From the NCBI GenBank assembly GCA_007118495.1, contig SKRM01000009.1, forward strand, positions 1 through 64,000: a stretch of 64,000 bases of DNA. The letters are read 5' to 3'. Positions 52,135-60,568 of the stretch are shown one piece after another. A model generated the notes under the pieces. The model was not told the DNA's origin. It worked only from the letters and a program-made list of their open reading frames with translations, and did no database searches. A program made the position numbers and the translations under genes. Numbering within the stretch: position 1 is the first letter of the stretch; each line of letters starts with the position of its first letter. This stretch comes from Bacteroidales bacterium (lineage in GTDB: Bacteria > Bacteroidota > Bacteroidia > Bacteroidales > UBA7960).

Positions 52135-54486
52135 TTATGCCCCTTTCTTCTTTTTAGAAGGGGACTTTGTCTTTTTGGTTGTACGGGATTTTTTCCCGGA
52201 GGTTCCGGCTTCAATGATTTTTTTTGCCTCTTCAAGGTTTATTTCACCAGGCTCGGTACCCCGCGGTATTTTATAGTTCTTCTTGCCAAAGGCAATATAA
52301 GGTCCGAAACGGCCTTTCAAAATGCGGATATCTGGTTCTTCATCAAAAACCCTGATCACATTATGTTTGTCTTTTTCCCTTTTCTCTTCAATAATTTGAA
52401 TAGCACTTTCGGGAGAAATTGACAGGGGATCTTCATGTTCAGGAATAGAATAGAATTTCCCATCATGCCTGATATAGGGGCCGAACCGTCCGATTGCCGC
52501 AACCATTACCTTGTCTTCATATTCGCCCACTGTTCGCGGAAGCTTAAAGAGTTCGAGGGCTTCGTCCAGGCTTATACCTTCAAGGCTCTGTTCTTTACGG
52601 ATACTTGCGAAAAGGGGTTTGTCTTCTTCATCCGGATCGCCGATCTGGATCATGCTGCCAAAACGACCAATTCTGGCGTAGACATTTCTTCCTGATTTCG
52701 GATCAGTCCCCAGCAGTCGCTGCCCACTGTGTTTTTCTGACTTTTCAAGGGTGTTCTCTACCTGTTTGTGGAAAGGCCAGTAAAACTCATCAATAACTGA
52801 TGTCCAGTTTTTATGGCCTTCAGCTACTTCATCAAACTCTCTCTCAACCTTTGCTGTGAAATTATAATCCATGATTTCGGTAAAGTACTCCATCAGGAAG
52901 TTATTCACTACAATACCAATGTCGGTTGGAAACAGTTTGTTCTTTTCTGCTCCGGTAATCTCTTGTTTGATGCTGTGGCCAATTTTTCCACCCTTAAGCG
53001 TGAGGATATTGTATGGGCGTTTTTCACCTTCACGGCTCTCTTTTACCACATACGAACGTTTCTGGATGGTACTTATGGTGGGAGCATAGGTTGATGGTCT
53101 GCCAATACCAAGCTCTTCGAGTTTCTTAACCAGGCTGGCTTCAGTATAGCGGGGAGGGTGTTTTGAAAACCGTTCAACGGCCGTGATTGAAAGCAGGGGG
53201 AGTTCCTGGCTTACCTTAAGTGGTGGCAGGATTCCTGATGTCGCCTCTTCTTCTTCTTCGTCAGTTGACTCCATGTATAATTTGAGGAATCCGTCAAACT
53301 TAATGACCTCGCCTGTGGCTACAAATTTTTCAGTGGTGGCAGATATGCCAATATCTATGGTGGTTTTTTCGAGTTTTGCATCACTCATTTGCGAAGCAAT
53401 GGTGCGTTTCCAAATAAGGTCGTAAAGCTTTTGTTCTCCTGTATCGCCACTAATGTGTGAGAGGTGAAGGTTTGTTGGCCTGATGGCCTCGTGGGCCTCC
53501 TGGGCTCCCTTGGTTTTGGTGGCGTACCTCCGCAACTTCACGTAGTCTTCACCGTAATTTTTTTCTATTTCATCTTTGGCCATGGCCATGGCTGTCCCTG
53601 AAAGGTTGACAGAGTCGGTACGCATATATGTGATCTTGCCCGATTCATAGAGTTTTTGGGCCACGATCATGGTTCTTGATACCGAGAAACCGAGCTTGCG
53701 ACTGGCTTCTTGCTGTAGAGTCGAAGTGGTAAAGGGAGGTGCCGGAGATTTGCGTCCGGGTTTGGTTTCAATATTTTCAATGGTAAAAATGGCCTCGCTG
53801 CATTTTTCAAGGAACTGCTGTGCTTCTTCCTGTTTTTTGAAGCGTTTTGGCAGTTCGGCCTTTAACTGAACATCTTGCCCATTGTGTTTTGTGTCGAAAA
53901 GGGCTGTTACTTTAAAACTGCCCGTTGATTTGAAAACCTGAATTTCTTTTTCCCTTTCAACTATCAGTCTGACTGCAACAGACTGAACCCTCCCTGCTGA
54001 TAAAGCGGGTTTTACCTTTTTCCAGAGCAGGGGAGAGAGTTCGAAGCCCACAAGGCGGTCAAGTACGCGTCTTGCCTGCTGTGCATCTACCAGGTTCTGG
54101 TCAATATCGCGGGGATTCTGAATGGCTTCAAGGATGGCATTTTTTGTGATTTCATGAAACACGATGCGTTTAAAATTGGCATCTTTCAGTTTCAGACTTT
54201 CAGCAAGGTGCCATGAAATAGCCTCTCCCTCACGGTCTTCATCTGTGGCCAGCCAAATGGTTTCAGCCTTGGCTGCCAGTTTTTTCAAGTCACTGACTAC
54301 TGCTTTCTTATCTTTTGGAATTTCATAGGCCGGGGAAAACTCTTTGTCAATTTCAATGCCGAGTTTGCTTGTAGGAAGATCGCGGACATGCCCAAAGCTG
54401 GACTTAACGGTAAAGTCTTTGCCGAGGAATCCCTCGATGGTTTTGGCTTTGGCGGGTGACTCAACTATTACCAGATTTTTTGCCAT
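52135..54486 (-). CDS. topA: DNA topoisomerase I (type IA)
   Basis: A 783-residue enzyme relaxing negative supercoils. The TOPRIM start MAKNLVIVESPAKAKTIEGFLG and the LATDEDREGEAISWHL motif carry the metal-binding acidic residues (about 78-95). The catalytic Tyr is in SGKITYMRTDSVNLS near residue 287. Several C-terminal repeat domains (GRFGSMIQIGDPDEEDKPLFASI, GRFGPYIRHDGKFYSIP, GRFGPYIAFGKKNYKIP, about 590-755) replace zinc fingers, and the end is a Lys/Thr/Ser-rich basic tail, as usual in this phylum. It is divergent from miaB; its -7 box (54506-54513) leaves a leader of only about 13 bases. Confidence 0.97.
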   Translation of the reverse strand: MAKNLVIVESPAKAKTIEGFLGKDFTVKSSFGHVRDLPTSKLGIEIDKEFSPAYEIPKDKKAVVSDLKKLAAKAETIWLATDEDREGEAISWHLAESLKLKDANFKRIVFHEITKNAILEAIQNPRDIDQNLVDAQQARRVLDRLVGFELSPLLWKKVKPALSAGRVQSVAVRLIVEREKEIQVFKSTGSFKVTALFDTKHNGQDVQLKAELPKRFKKQEEAQQFLEKCSEAIFTIENIETKPGRKSPAPPFTTSTLQQEASRKLGFSVSRTMIVAQKLYESGKITYMRTDSVNLSGTAMAMAKDEIEKNYGEDYVKLRRYATKTKGAQEAHEAIRPTNLHLSHISGDTGEQKLYDLIWKRTIASQMSDAKLEKTTIDIGISATTEKFVATGEVIKFDGFLKLYMESTDEEEEEATSGILPPLKVSQELPLLSITAVERFSKHPPRYTEASLVKKLEELGIGRPSTYAPTISTIQKRSYVVKESREGEKRPYNILTLKGGKIGHSIKQEITGAEKNKLFPTDIGIVVNNFLMEYFTEIMDYNFTAKVEREFDEVAEGHKNWTSVIDEFYWPFHKQVENTLEKSEKHSGQRLLGTDPKSGRNVYARIGRFGSMIQIGDPDEEDKPLFASIRKEQSLEGISLDEALELFKLPRTVGEYEDKVMVAAIGRFGPYIRHDGKFYSIPEHEDPLSISPESAIQIIEEKREKDKHNVIRVFDEEPDIRILKGRFGPYIAFGKKNYKIPRGTEPGEINLEEAKKIIEAGTSGKKSRTTKKTKSPSKKKKGA

Positions 54487-54505
54487 AAATTTTCAGTTTG
54501 GAGGC

Positions 54506-54513
54506 CAAAAGTA
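54506..54513 (-). promoter_or_regulatory. TAnnTTTG -7 box of topA
   Basis: TACTTTTG on the - strand, about 20 bases before the ATG, predicting a very short leader. Confidence 0.45.
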
Positions 54514-54576
54514 ATAAAATAAAAATAAAGGGGTAATTGTTTAGGAGGCAGTGTAGATTTATGCCCCTGATTTTAC

Positions 54577-54611
54577 TAATTTTGTACTCCCTTTTTGGGC
54601 GAAACACGCCC
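54577..54611 (+). promoter_or_regulatory. miaB promoter box and leader hairpin
   Basis: TAATTTTG (54577-54584) fits the -7 consensus. It is followed by a 5-bp hairpin, GGGCG-AAACA-CGCCC (54597-54611), near the predicted transcript start, 23 bases before the GTG of miaB. Confidence 0.45.
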
Positions 54612-54633
54612 TTATGTATTGAAAAATAGAATA

Positions 54634-55968
54634 GTGAGCAAGAAACTATATATAGAGACATTTGGATGTCAGATGAATTTTTCTGACAGCGAAATTGTGG
54701 CCTCAGTAATGACCACGCAAGAATATGAGGTTTCTCAAAAGGCAGAGCTGGCTGATGTAATTTTCCTTAATACATGCTCGATACGTGACCATGCTGAGCA
54801 GAGAGTTCTGAACCGTTTAAGGGAACTTCAGCATTTGCGAAAAAAAAATCCGCGACTTGTTATTGGAGTGCTTGGATGTATGGCAGAACGTTTGAAATCT
54901 ACCTTGTTGGAAGACGACAAGCTTGGTATGCGTATCGATATGGTTGTCGGACCGGATGCATACAGGGAGTTGCCACAGTTACTGCTTGATGTAGAAAGCG
55001 GGCAAAAGGCCATTAATGTGTTGCTATCGGCCGATGAGACTTATGCTGACATTGCTCCGGTGCGTTATACCGAAGGTGGTGTTTCTGCTTTTATTTCTAT
55101 TATGAGGGGCTGTGAAAACTTCTGTGCCTATTGTGTGGTTCCATTTACCCGCGGAAAAGAAAGGAGCCGCGATCCTCGTACCATTGTAAATGAAACCAGA
55201 CAACTGCTTGAAGCAGGATACAGAGAAGTTACCCTGTTGGGTCAGAACGTAAACTCATATGCATGGCGTAACTCCCAATCAGAAACACATACAGGATTTT
55301 CCGCATTACTTGAAAAGGTGGCCCTCACTGACCCCGGGCTGCGTGTCAGGTTTGCAACCTCGCACCCCAAGGACATTTCGGATGAACTCATTGATGTTAT
55401 GGCCCGGCATACCAATATTTGCCCCTCCATACACCTTCCGGTACAATCCGGAAGTAGCAGTGTGCTTGAGCGAATGAACCGTAAATATTCAAGAGAGGAC
55501 TATCTTGAAAGGATTCGTGCCATCAGGCGTGCCATTCCTGATTGCGCCATTTCAACCGATATCATTGCTGGTTTTTGCGGAGAAACTGACGAAGAGCATC
55601 AGGAAACCCTTTCGCTGATGAATGAGGTGGGGTATGATTTTGCCTTTATGTTTAAGTACTCAGAACGCCCGGGCACCCTGGCTGCCAAAAAGTATGCTGA
55701 TGATGTACCCGAAGATGTTAAAACACGTCGACTGGATGATATCATCAAGCTTCAGCAAGCGCTGTCATTGAAAAGCAACAGACGCGATGTGGGAAAATCA
55801 TTTGAGGTTTTAGTAGAGGGCCCTTCAAAACGCTCCCCTGAGGTGGTCATGGGACGAACACCCCACAATAAGGTAGTGGTGTTTCCGGACAAGGGATACC
55901 AGGCTGGTGATTATGTAAATGTTCGCATCAACGACTGCAGCTCTGCCACCCTGAAGGGGGAGTCTTGA
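54634..55968 (+). CDS. miaB: tRNA-2-methylthio-N6-dimethylallyladenosine synthase
   Basis: A 444-residue radical-SAM methylthiotransferase modifying A37 of tRNAs reading U-start codons. Start GTG 54634 gives (M)SKKLYIETFGCQMNFSDSE, the family N-terminus; the frame is open upstream to a TTG at 54595 inside the leader hairpin, which I reject. Three Cys of the auxiliary cluster lie near residues 11, 47 and 83 (TFGCQMN, NTCSIRD, LGCMAERL). The radical-SAM CxxxCxxC is GCENFCAYCVVPFTRG near 159-170. The TRAM domain is the last 60 residues. It is divergent from topA and converges with ispD at 13 bases. Confidence 0.96.
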   Translation: MSKKLYIETFGCQMNFSDSEIVASVMTTQEYEVSQKAELADVIFLNTCSIRDHAEQRVLNRLRELQHLRKKNPRLVIGVLGCMAERLKSTLLEDDKLGMRIDMVVGPDAYRELPQLLLDVESGQKAINVLLSADETYADIAPVRYTEGGVSAFISIMRGCENFCAYCVVPFTRGKERSRDPRTIVNETRQLLEAGYREVTLLGQNVNSYAWRNSQSETHTGFSALLEKVALTDPGLRVRFATSHPKDISDELIDVMARHTNICPSIHLPVQSGSSSVLERMNRKYSREDYLERIRAIRRAIPDCAISTDIIAGFCGETDEEHQETLSLMNEVGYDFAFMFKYSERPGTLAAKKYADDVPEDVKTRRLDDIIKLQQALSLKSNRRDVGKSFEVLVEGPSKRSPEVVMGRTPHNKVVVFPDKGYQAGDYVNVRINDCSSATLKGES

Positions 55969-55981
55969 ATGATTTGAAATA

Positions 55982-56665
55982 TCAGGAAGCTGAGCCGGTC
56001 TGATTTTCAAGCAGGGCCTCAGCCACTCTGAGATCAAGGGGTGTGGTGATCTTAATATTTTCATGGTTGCCATCAACCAGGTAAAGTCTCTCTCCTTCTG
56101 ACTCAACCACACTGGCATCGTCTGTATAATTAGTCCGGAAACTCTGGTTGTATGCCCGTTTGATGATTTCTGACCTGAAACACTGGGGGGTTTGTACCAA
56201 TTTAATTTTCTCACGCGGAAGAGCTGAACTGAGGGCGTGTTCGCTTATTCTCACCGATTGGTTTACACCAACTACAGGTATGGCATTACCAAATTTTTCA
56301 GCGTAGTTGAAAACCCTTGATATGGTTTCTCTCGAAACCAATGGCCTTACCCCATCGTGGATGGCAAGCAATACATTGTCAGGGACAAGCTTCAGTCCGT
56401 TTTTTACCGAGTGAAACCTGGTGGGACCGCTATCCGCCAGCTTACATTGTGTATGAAAGCCAAAGGTCTCACATAGTTTAAACCAGTATGCATGAAAAGT
56501 TTCAGGCAGTACAAGGACAAAATATATATCAGGGGCATAGGCCAGAAATGCATCAAAGGTTCTCAGCAAAACCGGACGGCCAGACAAGTCAAGGAACTGT
56601 TTGGGTTTGTCTGACTGCATCCTGACGCCCTTGCCACCGGCGGTGATCAATACATATTTTTGCAT
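55982..56665 (-). CDS. ispD: 2-C-methyl-D-erythritol 4-phosphate cytidylyltransferase
   Basis: A 227-residue enzyme of the MEP isoprenoid pathway making CDP-ME. The N-terminal nucleotidyltransferase motif reads ITAGGKGVRMQSDKPKQFLD (about 7-26), followed by VLLAIHDGVRPLVS near 104-117, PVVGVNQSVRI near 135 and a C-terminal TDDASVVESEGERLYLVDGN near 180. The usual AAGxGxRM becomes TAGGKGVRM, within family variation. It is the last gene of the ftsX-DUF3098-uppP-truB-queA-ispD unit, 11 bases after queA. Products of this pathway feed the polyprenyl carriers used by UppP. Confidence 0.95.
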   Translation of the reverse strand: MQKYVLITAGGKGVRMQSDKPKQFLDLSGRPVLLRTFDAFLAYAPDIYFVLVLPETFHAYWFKLCETFGFHTQCKLADSGPTRFHSVKNGLKLVPDNVLLAIHDGVRPLVSRETISRVFNYAEKFGNAIPVVGVNQSVRISEHALSSALPREKIKLVQTPQCFRSEIIKRAYNQSFRTNYTDDASVVESEGERLYLVDGNHENIKITTPLDLRVAEALLENQTGSAS

Positions 56666-56676
56666 GGCCCTGCTAC

Positions 56677-57729
56677 TTAGTCCAGAATTAGCATGGCATC
56701 ACCATATGTGAAAAACCTGTATTTCTCCTTAATGGCAGTTTTATATGCTTTCATCAACAGGTCAAAACCTGCAAATCCACTTACCATCATCATCAGCGTT
56801 GACTGTGGAAGGTGAAAGTTCGATACCATGCTGTTGGCCACGTTAAAATCGTATGGGGGATAAATGAATTTATTGGTCCATCCTTCATAGGGTTTTAATT
56901 GTCCCGTTATGGAGACCGATGATTCCATGGCACGCATAACGGTAGTTCCTATGGCACATACCCTATTGCCCCTCTGTTTTACTCTGTTGACAGCATCAGC
57001 GGTTTTCTCATCAATGATGAATTCTTCGCTATCCATTTTGTGCTTGCTCAGGTCTTCGACATCCACATTGCGGAAGTTGCCCAGACCTGCATGAAGGGTA
57101 ATTTCGGCAAAATCTACTCCTTTTAGCTCAAGTCGTTTAACCAACTCCCGGCTAAAGTGCATGCCGGCCGTGGGTGCAGCTACAGCACCTTCGCGTTTGG
57201 CAAAAACAGTCTGGTACCTTTCTTTGTCTTCTCGCTCGACTGCCCGTTTGATTTGCTTGGGCAAGGGTGTCTCTCCAAGCGACTCTATGGTCTTTTTGAA
57301 TTCATCATAGGTACCATCGAACAGAAACCTGAGTGTCCGGCCTCTGGATGTGGTGTTGTCAATGACTTCAGCCACAAGGTTGTCATCGTCACCGAAATAC
57401 AATTTGTTGCCAATGCGAATTTTTCTGGCGGGGTCAACCAAAACATCCCAAAGACGGGCCTCACGGTTGAGTTCACGTAGCAAAAATACTTCGATTCTTG
57501 CTCCGGTTTTTTCTTTGGTGCCGTATAACCTGGCCGGAAACACCTTGGTGTTGTTTACCACCATGATGTCTCCATCATCAAAGTAGTGGAGAATATCCTT
57601 GAACAATTTGTGCTCAATTTCACCGGTTTTTTTATGAACAACCATCATGCGTGACTCGTCACGGTTGTGTGGCGGGCGTTCAGCAATTAAGTCAACAGGT
57701 AGGTTAAACTTAAAATGGGATAGTTTCAT
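56677..57729 (-). CDS. queA: S-adenosylmethionine:tRNA ribosyltransferase-isomerase
   Basis: A 350-residue enzyme transferring and isomerising the ribosyl of SAM to preQ1-tRNA, forming epoxyqueuosine. Start ATG 57729 gives [29 protein letters not shown], the family N-terminus; a longer frame upstream lacks homology and overlaps truB. Seen are [19 protein letters not shown] near 56-74, [22 protein letters not shown] near 180-201, [16 protein letters not shown] near 208-223 and [18 protein letters not shown] near 308-325. It lies between truB and ispD; the 86-base gap before it, long for this operon, shows no clear signal. Confidence 0.96.
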   Translation of the reverse strand: MKLSHFKFNLPVDLIAERPPHNRDESRMMVVHKKTGEIEHKLFKDILHYFDDGDIMVVNNTKVFPARLYGTKEKTGARIEVFLLRELNREARLWDVLVDPARKIRIGNKLYFGDDDNLVAEVIDNTTSRGRTLRFLFDGTYDEFKKTIESLGETPLPKQIKRAVEREDKERYQTVFAKREGAVAAPTAGMHFSRELVKRLELKGVDFAEITLHAGLGNFRNVDVEDLSKHKMDSEEFIIDEKTADAVNRVKQRGNRVCAIGTTVMRAMESSVSITGQLKPYEGWTNKFIYPPYDFNVANSMVSNFHLPQSTLMMMVSGFAGFDLLMKAYKTAIKEKYRFFTYGDAMLILD

Positions 57730-57815
57730 GTATAAAGTATTAGGAATAAGATGTACTATCTTAACAATTGGGTAAGCCGAAAGGTTTGCAAAGATAATAC
57801 AAAGGGATGCCCTTG

Positions 57816-58529
57816 TCAATAGTTTGGGCTAAATAGTTCCTCAAACCCATGCATCTGTATGGCCTGACTTACTGAAAACTGCCCGATATCTGTCCGGCGA
57901 AGTGCACCAAGGTAAGCTCCGCTTTCCATCTTTTCGCCAAAATCTCTGGCAAGGCCCCTGATGTAGGTGCCTTTGCTGCATGTGACCCTGAAGTCAACTT
58001 CAGGAAGCTCAATACGGGTTATGTCAAAGGCACTGATCGAAATTTCTTTTGGCTTGAGTTCGGCGTGTTTGCCTTTTCTTGCAAGGGTGTAGGCACGCTT
58101 GCCCTCTATTTTTTTTGCCGAATATATGGGGGGTAGTTGTAATTGTTTGCCAATGAAACTGTTTGCAGTTTTGTTGATCAGTTCGGCCGTAATATGGCTG
58201 GTGGGGTATTGGCCTTCAGGCAGCGTTTCAAGATCGTATGAAGGGGTGATCTGTCCGATAACAAAAGTGCCTGTATATGTTTTTGGGAGATCCTGGTAAA
58301 GTTCGATCTGCCGGGTAGCCTTACCTGTGCAGATAATCAGCAGTCCGCTGGCCAGCGGGTCAAGTGTGCCTGCGTGGCCAATCTTGATTTTTTTGATTTC
58401 AAGACGGTGTCGCAAAATTGACTTGATCTTGTTCACCACGTCAAACGAGGTCCATTTAAGTGGTTTGTCAAAGAGAAAGACGCGCCCTTCAATGAATGTT
58501 TCGCGGATCTGGTTGATATCTCCAGTCAT
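57816..58529 (-). CDS. truB: tRNA pseudouridine-55 synthase
   Basis: A 237-residue enzyme making pseudouridine 55 in the T-loop. Start ATG 58529 ([32 protein letters not shown]); a more upstream ATG at 58577 overlaps uppP. The catalytic Asp is in [17 protein letters not shown] near residue 57, with [22 protein letters not shown] near 88-109 and [18 protein letters not shown] near 190-207. The C-terminal PUA domain is short, as in other Bacteroidota. It is 2 bases after the uppP stop, so the two are tightly linked. Confidence 0.96.
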   Translation of the reverse strand: MTGDINQIRETFIEGRVFLFDKPLKWTSFDVVNKIKSILRHRLEIKKIKIGHAGTLDPLASGLLIICTGKATRQIELYQDLPKTYTGTFVIGQITPSYDLETLPEGQYPTSHITAELINKTANSFIGKQLQLPPIYSAKKIEGKRAYTLARKGKHAELKPKEISISAFDITRIELPEVDFRVTCSKGTYIRGLARDFGEKMESGAYLGALRRTDIGQFSVSQAIQMHGFEELFSPNY

Positions 58530-58531
58530 AA

Positions 58532-59326
58532 TCAAAGGCTTCCGGCAATAATTGCCACCAGGCCAGCCAGTAAACAATAAATTGAGAAGTATTCAATCTT
58601 TCCCCGCCTGACTATTTCAAGCATCCATCTGCATGCGATGATACCGGCAGTAAAGGCAGCTATTGCGCCTATGATCATGGGCCAAATATCCATCTGTGTG
58701 GCTGCAGCTTCGGCAGGCATCCTGATTATCTTTAAAAAATTGGCGCCGAATATGGGGATCAGTACCATGAGAAACGAAAACCTGATGGCTTGTTTTCTGT
58801 CAATGCCGAAAAACAAGGCCGTACTAATGGTGGCTCCACTGCGGCTGATACCAGGCAGAATGGCCAGTGTTTGCGCCAATCCGATTACCAGGGCACTTTT
58901 TAGGGTTACCTCGTTTTTTGTGCCGGGCGAATACCTCGTGAGGAATAACAATGTGGCGGTAATGAGCAACATGAAACCTACAAATACCACCCTGCCTTCA
59001 AATATCTGTTCAATCTGTTCCTCAAACAGCAGCCCGACAATAGCAGTTGGAACGGCTGAGGCAAGGAGCAGTAGTGTAAATTTCATCTCCTGATTCCATC
59101 TGAAGGCGAAAAAGTTCCGGATAAGTGACAGTATGTCTTTGAAAAACACCACCACGACGCTCATAAAAGTAGCTCCGTGAACAATAATATTAAAGGTGAA
59201 AAAATGATGGGGATCTTGTAAGCCAAAGAGTGCTCCTCCCAGTTCAAGGTGGCCGCTACTGCTAACGGGTAAAAACTCAGTCAGGCCTTGCAGAAGGCCA
59301 AGTATCAGTGCTTCAATCCAGTTCAT
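58532..59326 (-). CDS. uppP: undecaprenyl-diphosphatase
   Basis: A 264-residue polytopic membrane enzyme (BacA type) recycling undecaprenyl diphosphate for peptidoglycan and surface polymer synthesis. Start is the canonical MNWIEALILGLLQGLTEFLPVSSSGHLELGG, with the (E/Q)-rich GLLQGLTEFLPVSSSGH first motif, and the second motif PGISRSGATISTALFFGIDRKQA near 163-185. Both hold catalytic residues. About eight membrane helices. In the ftsX operon, linking division and envelope growth. Confidence 0.96.
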   Translation of the reverse strand: MNWIEALILGLLQGLTEFLPVSSSGHLELGGALFGLQDPHHFFTFNIIVHGATFMSVVVVFFKDILSLIRNFFAFRWNQEMKFTLLLLASAVPTAIVGLLFEEQIEQIFEGRVVFVGFMLLITATLLFLTRYSPGTKNEVTLKSALVIGLAQTLAILPGISRSGATISTALFFGIDRKQAIRFSFLMVLIPIFGANFLKIIRMPAEAAATQMDIWPMIIGAIAAFTAGIIACRWMLEIVRRGKIEYFSIYCLLAGLVAIIAGSL

Positions 59327-59357
59327 GCCTTTTTAGGTTTTTTTATTTGGCAGATGG

Positions 59358-59603
59358 CTATTCAGGGCTGTTGGTTGATTTTTTCAGTATGGCATAGATT
59401 TGAATGCCATACCCAGCCAATACCAGGATGGGGGCCAGTGTCAATCGCCGGAAATTAAAAATAGCTTCACTGAACTCATTGGGGTCATCACTTCCGCCGC
59501 CAATCATTAGCAGAAAGCCCACGGCAGTGACAGCCAGGCCAATGATGAGCCAGGTGTATTTGTGTTTGTCAAATAACAGGACGCTGCCTTGTTGTTTTTT
59601 CAT
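59358..59603 (-). CDS. DUF3098 membrane protein
   Basis: An 81-residue protein with two helices (about 17-35, YTWLIIGLAVTAVGFLLMIG, and about 52-72) joined by a loop with GGGSDDPNEFSEAIFNFRRL. This matches DUF3098, a Bacteroidota family of unknown function nearly always placed between ftsX and uppP, as here (21 bases after ftsX, 31 bases before uppP). Position suggests a part in division or lipid-carrier supply, inference only. Confidence 0.88.
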   Translation of the reverse strand: MKKQQGSVLLFDKHKYTWLIIGLAVTAVGFLLMIGGGSDDPNEFSEAIFNFRRLTLAPILVLAGYGIQIYAILKKSTNSPE

Positions 59604-59624
59604 CCCCGTGTTTTTTGGAAGGTT

Positions 59625-60506
59625 TTAATAATAGTATAGGAAGTCGGTTTTGATATTCAGGTATTTTCTCACTGCAAAATATGTGGAGATCAAACTGATG
59701 ATAATCCCCAGTAGGAGCACTAAACCAAAAAGTACCAACAACATGTTCATGTCATAGAACATGGCCATTTCAGGAATTTGCCTTTGGCCTGCATACAGCG
59801 TGGCGATCAGCAAAAAAATGGTTATCAGGGCACCGATGATCCCCTGGATCACTCCCTTGATAATGAAAGGTCTGCGTATAAAGGCCTGGGTGGCTCCTAC
59901 AAGCTGCATGCTCTTAATGAGAAATCGTTTTGAAAATACGCTTAGCCTGATGGTATTGTTGATCAGGGCGAAAGCTATTGTCAGCAACAAAATGCTGAAG
60001 GCCAGCAGGCCGATACCTATACGTTTAACGTTCTCATTTACCAGGTGTACCAATGATTGCTGATAGTCAACTTCAGACACAAGCTGGTGCCCGCTTAGTC
60101 TCTGCTTAAAAACCTGCATGCTGTCAGGATTGGCATAGTCGGCCTTTAAATTGACTACGATCGATGCGGTAAGGGGGTTATATCCCAGAAAAGAAACAAA
60201 ATCTTCACCTAATTCGCGCATGAGGTCTTCGGCCGCCTCTTCTCTGGATATAAATCGTGTTTCATTTACTGAAGGCAGGGCATCTATTGAAGCTTTAAGC
60301 CGCTGTATCTCGCTTTCGCCGGCATCCTCTTTAAGAAAAACAGATACTGCAATGCTTTCTCTCACATGATCAGACAGTTTCTGAGCATGGAGTATGACCA
60401 GACCCAGTAACCCCAACACAAAGAGCACCAGGGTGATGCTGACAATGGTAGAGATATATGAAGACTTCAGGCGCCTGCCCAGTATTTTGTCTTCTTGCCT
60501 GGCCAT
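59625..60506 (-). CDS. ftsX: cell-division protein FtsX
   Basis: A 293-residue integral membrane protein that with the FtsE ATPase controls peptidoglycan hydrolases at the septum. N-terminal helix about 17-42, then the extracytoplasmic FtsX_ECD (about 45-165, with VFLKEDAGESEIQRLKASI and RFISREEAAEDLMRELGED), then three helices (about 172-195, 215-240, 258-282). It is the first gene of the operon; ftsE lies elsewhere, as common in this phylum. Confidence 0.93.
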   Translation of the reverse strand: MARQEDKILGRRLKSSYISTIVSITLVLFVLGLLGLVILHAQKLSDHVRESIAVSVFLKEDAGESEIQRLKASIDALPSVNETRFISREEAAEDLMRELGEDFVSFLGYNPLTASIVVNLKADYANPDSMQVFKQRLSGHQLVSEVDYQQSLVHLVNENVKRIGIGLLAFSILLLTIAFALINNTIRLSVFSKRFLIKSMQLVGATQAFIRRPFIIKGVIQGIIGALITIFLLIATLYAGQRQIPEMAMFYDMNMLLVLFGLVLLLGIIISLISTYFAVRKYLNIKTDFLYYY

Positions 60507-60568
60507 GTATCGTTTTTTTTATGTTCAGCGAAATTAATAAAAAAAAGAAGACAACAATGCATCCTGAA

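Noticed and set aside
57730..57819. 30-residue N-terminal extension of queA
   Set aside because: Family N-terminus begins at the ATG at 57729 and the extension overlaps truB.
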